A stretch of 32,101 bases of DNA, taken from contig JAIRUI010000130.1 of NCBI GenBank assembly GCA_031254455.1, positions 1-32,101 on the forward strand, given 5' to 3'. Made by a program: the position numbers and the translations under genes. Within the stretch, counting starts at the first letter, position 1; each line of letters starts with the position of its first letter. A model generated the notes under the pieces. The model was not told the DNA's origin. It did not search any database and worked only from the letters and a program-made list of their open reading frames with translations. Source of the stretch: Chitinispirillales bacterium (GTDB lineage Bacteria > Fibrobacterota > Chitinivibrionia > Chitinivibrionales > Chitinivibrionaceae). Positions 23,227 through 30,657 of the stretch are shown here, piece after piece.

Positions 23227-24760
23227 GTTGTCGATAAGCATTTCTTATTCGCAGCAAATACGAATACCCGTCTCTTCCGTGAACAGTCCGACAACCATAG
23301 AGTTATACAATCTTAAAGGACAGAAAGTTTTTACTCAGGAGCTCTTAAAATATAATTCCGCTCCGATTTCGCTCTCAAATAATTTGAGCAAGCAAATTTA
23401 CGTTATGCGAATAAAAAACGCTAACAGCGTAATTACCCGTAAATTTACACCCGATACAAAAATACGCTTTGTAGGCAATTTTGCCAATACCGATAAGGTT
23501 CCAGCGAACGAAACGGTACGCAATCCCGAAATCTCGTACCAAAAAATGCTTCGTTCGGAAACGCTCGGCGATTCCGTAACGAACATAATTTTTATAAATG
23601 GAATGTTAAATACTCCACTAATGGCAGAGGAAAATTTGCATCGTATCCGACTGGCTTACGAAGATAAATTAAATACAGAGGAATTTCCGGGGGATTATAT
23701 ATTTACTCTCGGCTACAACCAAACACACGGCATGATACACGATTTTTCCGAAGTTATGTTTCAATGGTCGAAAGAATTCGGCGAATCCGGAAACGCTTTA
23801 GAATGGCTGGCGCCTATAATTGACGAAGAATACTATGAAGAGGCGATGGGATTTTCCGCCAATATTCGAGGCGGTTCGGATAACAGAAAGAAATTTTTGC
23901 AAAGAATCGCCGAATTTATACTTAAATTCAAAATCGAAGCGGTAACCGCGTCACATAGCCAAACGACAGGCGAATTAAGAAAAATAACGGACGACAGTTT
24001 TGAAAACAAACAACGGGTGATAATTATTTCGCATTCGCAGGGGAATTTATACGCTAACGAGTTAATTGATTATTACAATCAAAATAATAAAGAAGAAGAA
24101 ATGCTCAGAACGGGAGTTTTGAATATAGCTCCTCCCACCGTTTCTCCGTCTAAATTATGGTGGTACACAAACAGTGACGACGCCGTAATAAATAATTCGA
24201 GAAAAAATTTTAACCAAAATATATTGCCGGGATTTGAAAACTATGTCATATCCGACGACGAAGACCCGCGGGAACGCAGAAGACACGGTTTTTGGACATC
24301 GTATTTTCACGATAATTTAAGAAGCAGACTCTTAATCGACAGCGTATTTTTCGATTATTGTGAAAATTTGCCGTTTGAGCCTACTTATCACCCCGACGAC
24401 GTAGCGCAAATTAATAATTTGATTGTATATCACGGTCTTGATTGGGAGTACGATAATCCTAAGAATTGGAATAAAGATTATATTTCATGGACAGACACGA
24501 CGACAAACAAAAGAATTACCCGTTTGCATATGGCATGGCCCAATATATTATCCGGCGACGTATCGCTTGATTTGCAGACGCTTGATTCTTTGCTGATTGG
24601 AAATAGTCAAATAAGTTCGTTGGATATATCAAATAATACGGAACTGACACATCTGGATGTCGCCGGCAATCTACTGACATCGCTGGATCTGACAAATAAT
24701 AAAAAACTGACAAATTTGATTTGTTGGGGTAATTATTTTTCGGAGGACATTTGTCCTTGA
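23195..24760 (+). CDS. Secreted alpha/beta hydrolase with Por-like N-terminus and LRR C-terminus
   Basis: The 521-residue protein starts MRNSIIILFVLLSISISYSQ, a signal peptide. Residues 21-90 (TIELYNLKGQKVFTQELL, LSKQIYVMRIKNANSVITRK) resemble a Por secretion-tail-like beta sandwich, normally found at the C-terminus of type IX substrates, here at the N-terminus. A middle domain has IIFINGMLNT and VIIISHSQGNLYANELIDYY, the G/S-x-S-x-G elbow of lipases/esterases, plus VLNIAPPT and a later FHDNL His candidate. The last 70 residues are LRR (ISSLDISNNTELTHLDVAGN, LTSLDLTNNKKLTNL). Substrate unknown. It is the last gene of the cluster; the terminator is at 24903. Confidence 0.75.
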   Translation: MRNSIIILFVLLSISISYSQQIRIPVSSVNSPTTIELYNLKGQKVFTQELLKYNSAPISLSNNLSKQIYVMRIKNANSVITRKFTPDTKIRFVGNFANTDKVPANETVRNPEISYQKMLRSETLGDSVTNIIFINGMLNTPLMAEENLHRIRLAYEDKLNTEEFPGDYIFTLGYNQTHGMIHDFSEVMFQWSKEFGESGNALEWLAPIIDEEYYEEAMGFSANIRGGSDNRKKFLQRIAEFILKFKIEAVTASHSQTTGELRKITDDSFENKQRVIIISHSQGNLYANELIDYYNQNNKEEEMLRTGVLNIAPPTVSPSKLWWYTNSDDAVINNSRKNFNQNILPGFENYVISDDEDPRERRRHGFWTSYFHDNLRSRLLIDSVFFDYCENLPFEPTYHPDDVAQINNLIVYHGLDWEYDNPKNWNKDYISWTDTTTNKRITRLHMAWPNILSGDVSLDLQTLDSLLIGNSQISSLDISNNTELTHLDVAGNLLTSLDLTNNKKLTNLICWGNYFSEDICP

Positions 24761-24902
24761 TTTGAACTTGCTGTAATTTCAAATACACGACAAATTCCTG
24801 TTGTCTGTCAACGGTTTGTTGAAATTAGTAAGTATTGAGATATTTATCTAAAATATTGAAAACAAATAGACGGTTCAAGATAAATTAAGGATAAAAAATT
24901 CG

Positions 24903-24947
24903 GCGACATGTCTTAGGCGCTTATTACGCAATATATGTCGCTTTTTT
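24903..24947 (+). terminator. Rho-independent terminator of the exported-protein cluster
   Basis: A 7-bp stem (gcgacat, 24903-24909, with atgtcgc, 24935-24941) encloses a 25-base interior with an inner gcg/cgc pairing, followed by six T. The long interior suggests a branched RNA end. It is 140 bases past the hydrolase stop. Confidence 0.65.
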
Positions 24948-24995
24948 ATACAAGAAAAATGATATTTTTCAAAAGATTAAAAATAGGAGTGTTTT

Positions 24996-26861
24996 ATGCA
25001 CAATACGAGAAAAATCAACGACGATGTTTTTTGGGTAGGCTCAAACGACAAACGACTTGCGCTGTTTGAAAATGCGTTTCCGATTCCAAGCGGGGTTTCT
25101 TACAATTCTTATTTGGTTTTGGACGAAAAAAACATACTGCTTGATTGCGTTGACAAATCGGCGGGTAAGGTGTTTTTTGAGAATCTGCACTATCTTTTAC
25201 AAGACAAAAAACTTGATTTTGTTGTGATAAACCATGTCGAGCCTGACCACTGCGCAACGCTTGACGAGTTGGTTTTGCGCTATCCCGACGTAAAAATAAT
25301 CGGCAATGCGAGAACTATTTCAACGATTAAGCAATTCTTCGATTTTGATTACGGCAAACAAACTATAGTTGTAAAAGAAGGAGACGAAATTTGCAGCGGA
25401 AAACACAAATTCGTTTTTTATATGACGGCGATGGTTCATTGGCCCGAAGTTATGGTAACGTATGACGCTGTCGATAAATATTTGTATTCGGCAGACGCTT
25501 TTGGGACTTTCGGAACGATCAACGGAAACATTTTTGCCGATGAAACGGATTTTGAGCGTGATTTTTTGGACGAAGCGCGACGGTATTATACAAATATCGC
25601 AGGAAAATACGGTATGCAGGTTCAGGCGGCTCTTAAAAAGGCGACTACGCTTGAAATTTCTACGATACTCCCGCTTCACGGACCGATTTGGCGTAAAAAT
25701 CTCGGCTGGTTTATCGATAAATATCAAAAATGGAGTTCTTACACACCCGAAGAGGAAGGGGTTTTGATCGCCTACGCTTCTGTTTACGGGAACACAGAAA
25801 ACGCAGCAAACATTCTTGCGACGAAACTTGCGGAATTTGGCATAAAAAAGATCGCCGTATTTGACGTTTCCGTTTCGCATCCGTCGTTTGTACTTTCTCA
25901 GGCGTTTAGATTTAGCCATATTGTTTTTGCCAGTACGACTTATAATTCGGGAATTTTTGTGAATATGGAAACGCTTCTGCGCGATATTGCGGCGCATAAT
26001 TTGCAAAATCGAACGATTGCGTTTATTGAAAACGGTACGTGGGCGGCACAGTCCGAAAAGCAAATGAAAGAAATTTTGCTTCCACTTAAAAACATAAATT
26101 ATTTGGAAAATTCCGTTTCGCTGAAATCAAGCGTCAAGAAAAATAATTTAGCGGAAATTGAAAATTTGGCAAAGAATATCGTAAATTCGTTTTCTGCGCA
26201 AAAAAGCGCTAAAGATCGGATTTTACATGAAAACAAAATTGAGCCGAATTCGTTTTTCAAACTAACTTACGGGCTTTTTGTTTTGACTTCGTCGCAAAAC
26301 GGCAAAGACGGCGGCTGTATTATTAATACGGTTATGCAAATTACCGATTCGCCAAAGAAACGAATCGCCGTCGCGGTAAATAAGACGAATTTCACACACG
26401 ATTTGATTGTAAGTTCTGGAATTTTTAACGTTTCTGCGCTCACAACCGATTCGAATTTCGATATTTTTAAGAGATTCGGATTTCAAAGCGGTCGCGATGT
26501 GAATAAATTCGCCGAATTTGAAGAATTTTGTGAAAAAAGCGAAAATAATTTATATTATCTCAAACAGAATACGAACGCTTTTTTCTCGGCAAAAGTGGTT
26601 TCTGAAAACGATTTTGAGACTCACTCGCTTTTTATCGCCGAAATTACGGAGGCGTCGGTTTTGTCGAACGTCGATTCGCTTTCGTATCGATACTATTTTG
26701 AAAATATCAAACCTAAACCCGCGGCAAAACCGCAGAATTCGAGTAAAAAGACATATGTTTGCAAAATCTGCGGATATATTCATGAAACCGACGACGATTT
26801 GCCAGACGATTTTATTTGCCCTCTGTGCAAACACGGTAAAAACGATATGGAATTGCAGTAA
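24996..26861 (+). CDS. Flavodiiron protein with flavin-reductase and rubredoxin domains
   Basis: The 621-residue enzyme reduces O2 to water or NO to N2O in anaerobes. Order: a metallo-beta-lactamase domain (1-250) with diiron ligands in INHVEPDHC (His80, Glu82, Asp84, His85), MVHWPEVM, YSADAFG and LPLHGPIW; a flavodoxin domain (255-400, ASVYGNTENAANIL, FASTTYNSG); a flavin-reductase-like FMN domain (about 425-565, YGLFVLTSSQNGKDGGCI); and a compact C-terminal rubredoxin (584-621) with CKICGYIHETDDDLPDDF and CPLCKHG, lacking the usual long loop. Fusing the rubredoxin and reductase would bring the electron chain into one polypeptide. GGAG precedes the ATG. Confidence 0.9.
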   Translation: MHNTRKINDDVFWVGSNDKRLALFENAFPIPSGVSYNSYLVLDEKNILLDCVDKSAGKVFFENLHYLLQDKKLDFVVINHVEPDHCATLDELVLRYPDVKIIGNARTISTIKQFFDFDYGKQTIVVKEGDEICSGKHKFVFYMTAMVHWPEVMVTYDAVDKYLYSADAFGTFGTINGNIFADETDFERDFLDEARRYYTNIAGKYGMQVQAALKKATTLEISTILPLHGPIWRKNLGWFIDKYQKWSSYTPEEEGVLIAYASVYGNTENAANILATKLAEFGIKKIAVFDVSVSHPSFVLSQAFRFSHIVFASTTYNSGIFVNMETLLRDIAAHNLQNRTIAFIENGTWAAQSEKQMKEILLPLKNINYLENSVSLKSSVKKNNLAEIENLAKNIVNSFSAQKSAKDRILHENKIEPNSFFKLTYGLFVLTSSQNGKDGGCIINTVMQITDSPKKRIAVAVNKTNFTHDLIVSSGIFNVSALTTDSNFDIFKRFGFQSGRDVNKFAEFEEFCEKSENNLYYLKQNTNAFFSAKVVSENDFETHSLFIAEITEASVLSNVDSLSYRYYFENIKPKPAAKPQNSSKKTYVCKICGYIHETDDDLPDDFICPLCKHGKNDMELQ

Positions 26862-26875
26862 TATTTGGAGTGTAT

Positions 26876-28039
26876 TTGAAAAAATTTACGATTTTAATAA
26901 TCTTATTTGTTCAGTTTGCGTTTTCTGCAAATTCATACGAGAGTATTGAAAAAAAAATAAAAAGAAATAAGGAAAAATCCGATTCGCTGCAAAGTTTGAT
27001 CGCCGAAAGCGAAAAAAAAATATCCGAACTTTCGAAAAAAGAAAACGAACAACTTTCTCAACTGAATGAAATGGAGAAAGCGATTGAAACGAGTAAACTG
27101 TTAATTGTCGACGTTTCAAAACAAATTGATTCGTTAAGAATACAAAAAGAAGAAACCGAGAAAACTTTGGACGACACGCAAAATTTATTAACCGGACGAA
27201 AGGAAGTTATGAAATCCCGTCTTATAAAAATGTACAAGACGGGTAAGCCTAACTTTTTATCTTTAATTATAGGAGCGAGTTCTCCCGACGAACTTATAAG
27301 CCGTATAAGATACATGCAAGATCTAAATAAATACGACAGAAATTTGATTGATAAAATAAAATTAAACGAGCGAAAACTTTCCGAACAAACAAAAATTTAC
27401 GAGGCTGAGAACGAACTTTTAAAAGAACTGTTTGAACAACGGCTTGAAGAAAACGAAAGGATGAAATCGCAGGTATTATCCCGAAAGGAATTTCTTGACG
27501 AGTTGCGTAACGAAAAAAATAAATGGGAAACTTCAATTGAAGAATTTAAGAGCGCGCAAGTCGAATTAAACAAAATTGTAAGAGATTTAACAAGCGAGAT
27601 AATAAAACAATCGCAAAGCGTAAAATCAAACTTTTCGGACAATAAAGGAAAACTGTCATGGCCGGTAATAGGAAAAATTATAGGAAGTTATGGTAAAATC
27701 GTTCATCCGGAATATAAAACTACGATCTCAAATAACGGTATAGATATTGAAGCGCCGATTGGAACCCCGATAAAATCAGTCGCTGCCGGCGCCGTAGAAT
27801 TTGTGGGAAGGATGCGCGGCTACGGAAAACTTATGATAATAAATCATTACGGCGGTTTTTTGACTATTTATGCGCATTTAAACGAAAACTTTTTTGAAAA
27901 AGGAGCGAAAGTAAGCGAAGGCGCCGTTATCGGTTCTGTCGGAGAATCCGGCTCGCTTGAAGGAAGCAAACTCCATTTTGAAGTTAGAAACGACAACAAT
28001 GCGTTAAATCCGATTGAATGGCTTAAAAGTAAACCGTAA
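26876..28039 (+). CDS. EnvC/NlpD-type murein hydrolase activator, degenerate M23 domain
   Basis: The product starts with TTG at 26876, five bases after GGAG; the GTG at 26870 overlaps that site and is rejected. MKKFTILIILFVQFAFSANS is a signal peptide. Residues about 20-250 are coiled coil (EKKIKRNKEKSDSLQSLIAE, LSRKEFLDELRNEKNKW). The end is a LytM/M23 domain, but the family's first zinc His is replaced (NNGIDIEAP) and the HxH motif reads KLHFEV, so the peptidase site is broken. This is what EnvC-type proteins look like: they activate amidases at the division septum without cutting themselves. It lies nine bases... downstream of the flavodiiron gene, so possibly cotranscribed. Confidence 0.85.
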   Translation: MKKFTILIILFVQFAFSANSYESIEKKIKRNKEKSDSLQSLIAESEKKISELSKKENEQLSQLNEMEKAIETSKLLIVDVSKQIDSLRIQKEETEKTLDDTQNLLTGRKEVMKSRLIKMYKTGKPNFLSLIIGASSPDELISRIRYMQDLNKYDRNLIDKIKLNERKLSEQTKIYEAENELLKELFEQRLEENERMKSQVLSRKEFLDELRNEKNKWETSIEEFKSAQVELNKIVRDLTSEIIKQSQSVKSNFSDNKGKLSWPVIGKIIGSYGKIVHPEYKTTISNNGIDIEAPIGTPIKSVAAGAVEFVGRMRGYGKLMIINHYGGFLTIYAHLNENFFEKGAKVSEGAVIGSVGESGSLEGSKLHFEVRNDNNALNPIEWLKSKP

Positions 28040-28060
28040 CGATACTTTCGTATAGTAAAA

Positions 28061-28090
28061 GCGGACGGTATTTTTCCGTCCGCTTATTTT
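28061..28090. terminator. Bidirectional terminator between envC-like gene and fusA
   Basis: A perfect 8-bp stem gcggacgg/ccgtccgc (28061-28068 and 28076-28083), seven-base loop. T-rich runs follow on both strands (ttatttt on plus, ttttac on minus), so it suits both convergent genes. Confidence 0.8.
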
Positions 28091-28107
28091 CAAGAAAATA
28101 ACGACGA

Positions 28108-30234
28108 TTATTTATTTCTTGCCGCTCTTTCTTCCTGATATTTCTTTTTAAGTTCGTCCACTATATTACTCGGCACAGGACCGTACTTTGCAAATTCCAT
28201 AGTAAATTCCGCCTTGCCTTGAGTTTGAGAACGAATGTCCGTAGAATATCCGAACATTGCGGAAAGCGGCACTTCCGCATCGACTCGGCAGTATTTGGTT
28301 TCCGTCTCTTCGGTCGTTCCCAGAATAACGCCGCGCCTTTGGTTAAGAGAACCTATAATCGACCCCTGAAACTCTGTAGGCCCTTCAACGGATACTTTCA
28401 TAATCGGCTCAAGAACTTGCTTTTTAATTTTTTCATATCCTTGACGAAAGGCGCCGATAGCGGCGGTTCTAAACGCCTGGTCGGAAGAATCTACAGGGTG
28501 ATACGAGCCGTCGTTAATCATCATTCTTACATTAACAACCGGCGCTCCGATTACCGAACCTTCTTTAATCGCTTCTTGGAATCCTTTATCGACACTGGAA
28601 ATAAATTCTGTCGGAATCGCCCCGCCTTTGATATTGTTCTCAAAGAAATAAATCAAATCGTCGCCTGTTTTCGCATCTTTTTCGGAGCCCGGTTCAAGGA
28701 AACTCATTTCGCCCGCAACGCGCCCGTATTGACCTGCGCCGCCTGTTTGCTTTTTGTGAGTATAATCAAACGGAACACTGCCGACAATGGTTTCCCTATA
28801 AGCGACCTGAGGCGGACTTTGAATAAGTTCTACCGAATATTCACGCTTCATTCTTTCTACATAAACTTCTAAATGTAACTCGCCCATACCGCGAATAATC
28901 GTTTCACCCGACTCTTCGTCCATATACGTCTGGAAAGTGGGATCTTCTTTTGTGAAACGGTTCAACGCTTTTGACAGATTATCCTGCGACTTATTGTCTT
29001 TGGGTTTTATAGCGATGGAAATCACGGGTTCGGGAATGTGCATAGAAGTCATAGAAATGTTTGTTCCGGAAATGCAGAAAGTATCGCCTGACGCGCAATC
29101 CACGCCGAACAGCGCGACTATATCGCCGCAATGAGCTACTTCGCAATCTTCCATTTTATCCGCGTGCATGCGAACGATTCGACCGATTTTAACTTTCTTG
29201 CCGGTTCTCATGTTTTCAACTTCCACGCCTTTCATCAATTCGCCTTGATAAACGCGTACATACGTTAATTGTCCGAATTTATCCTGCGTGAGTTTGAACG
29301 CGTACATAACAAGCGGTTTTTTCGGATCTGACGGAACTACTATTTCTTCGCCCGTATCGGCTTTGACGCCTTTGTTTTCAATGTCAAGCGGCGACGGAAG
29401 ATAATATTCTACAGCGTCAAGAAGTTTTTGAACCGCCTTGTTTTTGTACGCCGAACCGCAAAGAACCGGACAAAGTTTGAGCGCCAAAACGCCTTTTCTA
29501 ATAGCCTTGCGAATTTCATCCGCCGAAATCTCCGCCCCTTCCAAATGTTTTTCCATAAGCGCGTCGTCAAACATACAAACTTCTTCAAGCATTTTTTCTC
29601 GATATTCTTCGGCTTGGGCTTTCATATCTGCGGGGATTTCAATTTCTTTAATAATTTCGCCGTTGTCTCCCTCGTTTATATATCCCTTCATAGTAATTAA
29701 ATCGACTACGCCTTTGTGAGCGTCTTCAAGACCTATGGGAAGTTGAATCATAACCGAATTAAGTCCCAATTTCTCGCGCAATTGTCCGCAAACTTTAAGG
29801 GGATGTGCGCCGCTTCTGTCACACTTATTCACGAACGCCAAGCGTGGCACGCCGTATCTTTTCATTTGCCTATCGACCGTTATCGACTGCGATTGAACGC
29901 CGGAAACCGCGCAAAGCACCAGAATCGCACCGTCCAAAACCCGCAAAGAACGCTCCACTTCCACCGTAAAATCCACGTGTCCGGGAGTATCGATAAGATT
30001 AATCGGATTATCGTTCCAACTTACGCGGGTCGCCGCGGATTGAATAGTAATTCCTCGTTCTCTTTCCAAATCCATAGAGTCCATTGTCGCCCCGACGCCG
30101 TCTTTACCTTTGACATCGTGTATGGCGTGAATTCTTCCGGCATAAAACAAAATTCTTTCGCTGAGAGTTGTTTTTCCGGAATCAATATGCGCCGAAATAC
30201 CTATATTTCGCACTTTTGCCAAGTCAATAGCCAT
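28108..30234 (-). CDS. fusA: Elongation factor G, spirochaete/mitochondria-like type
   Basis: EF-G moves tRNAs and mRNA through the ribosome with GTP. The 708-residue protein has G1 AHIDSGKTTL, the switch region ERERGITIQSAAT, G3 DTPGHVDF, G4 NKCD and all five EF-G domains up to VPLSAMFGYSTDIRSQTQG. The G-domain wording HIDSGKTTLSERILFYAGR with KGKDGVGATMDSMDLE is that of the spdEFG1/mitochondrial mEFG1 group rather than the usual bacterial AHIDAGKTTT form. Ribosome site GAGG precedes the ATG. It stands alone, without rpsL, rpsG or tuf. Confidence 0.95.
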   Translation of the reverse strand: MAIDLAKVRNIGISAHIDSGKTTLSERILFYAGRIHAIHDVKGKDGVGATMDSMDLERERGITIQSAATRVSWNDNPINLIDTPGHVDFTVEVERSLRVLDGAILVLCAVSGVQSQSITVDRQMKRYGVPRLAFVNKCDRSGAHPLKVCGQLREKLGLNSVMIQLPIGLEDAHKGVVDLITMKGYINEGDNGEIIKEIEIPADMKAQAEEYREKMLEEVCMFDDALMEKHLEGAEISADEIRKAIRKGVLALKLCPVLCGSAYKNKAVQKLLDAVEYYLPSPLDIENKGVKADTGEEIVVPSDPKKPLVMYAFKLTQDKFGQLTYVRVYQGELMKGVEVENMRTGKKVKIGRIVRMHADKMEDCEVAHCGDIVALFGVDCASGDTFCISGTNISMTSMHIPEPVISIAIKPKDNKSQDNLSKALNRFTKEDPTFQTYMDEESGETIIRGMGELHLEVYVERMKREYSVELIQSPPQVAYRETIVGSVPFDYTHKKQTGGAGQYGRVAGEMSFLEPGSEKDAKTGDDLIYFFENNIKGGAIPTEFISSVDKGFQEAIKEGSVIGAPVVNVRMMINDGSYHPVDSSDQAFRTAAIGAFRQGYEKIKKQVLEPIMKVSVEGPTEFQGSIIGSLNQRRGVILGTTEETETKYCRVDAEVPLSAMFGYSTDIRSQTQGKAEFTMEFAKYGPVPSNIVDELKKKYQEERAARNK

Positions 30235-30375
30235 AAAACCTCGTTTTTGAAATTTTTTATACGTTTTCGGTGGGTAAAATAATTTATGCCGACAAGAAAA
30301 AATGGAATTTTAACTGTTTTTTGTAAAAACAAAATAATCTCGTACAGTACAAAAAACAAAAATTATTTTAGCGGT

Positions 30376-30518
30376 GCAGAAAAAGATGGAAATCAGGATT
30401 TTATTCCTGTTTTTTATTTATGTTATTTATATTAACGATCAGAGAAGACGAATCGTCCGTTCGGGCTGTTCTGTCTGCCTTCTCTGATTAAAACATAGGT
30501 ATTTTCATCTTTTTCTGC
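30376..30518. repeat. 143-bp nested inverted-repeat element
   Basis: The outer arms at 30376-30393 and 30501-30518 are 18 bases with one mismatch, which pairs as G-U in plus-strand RNA. Inside, 30438-30447 pairs perfectly with 30479-30488 (atcagagaag/cttctctgat), and a small hairpin with a T tail sits at 30394-30415. No target-site duplication is visible at the ends. A structured mRNA leader, a small RNA or a miniature mobile element are all possible. Confidence 0.75.
30394..30415 (+). terminator. Terminator-like hairpin within the nested element
   Basis: Plus-strand stem cagga/tcctg (30394-30398, 30405-30409) with a six-base loop followed by six T. It is short, so an attenuator role is plausible but unproven. 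Confidence 0.4.
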
Positions 30519-30657
30519 AAAAAAATATGAATTTTGGCAGAGCAGCCTTTTTATGTTTTACCGCAAAAAAGTCTCTTCTCTTTCCCGTAGTTCATAAGTT
30601 ATAACTTCGACAATCGGTATTATGCTTTTTGTAAAATTTTAATTCAGGAGGTTTTGT

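Larger units (their letters stand above)
30235..30657. other. Long intergenic leader between fusA and the surface-protein gene
   Basis: The 423 bases hold no convincing protein gene. They contain a nested inverted-repeat element (30376-30518), with an internal terminator-like hairpin, and the AGGAGG ribosome site (30646-30651) of the next gene. No strong promoter box pair was found for either divergent gene, so start sites must be mapped. Confidence 0.6.

Noticed and set aside
25320..26063. Minus-strand frame of 247 codons opposite the flavodiiron gene
   Set aside because: Arg/Lys/Phe-rich antisense shadow of a well-conserved gene.
30376..30518. CRISPR or riboswitch reading of the inverted repeats
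   Set aside because: There are no regularly spaced direct repeats, and no known riboswitch core was recognised; only nested stems are visible.
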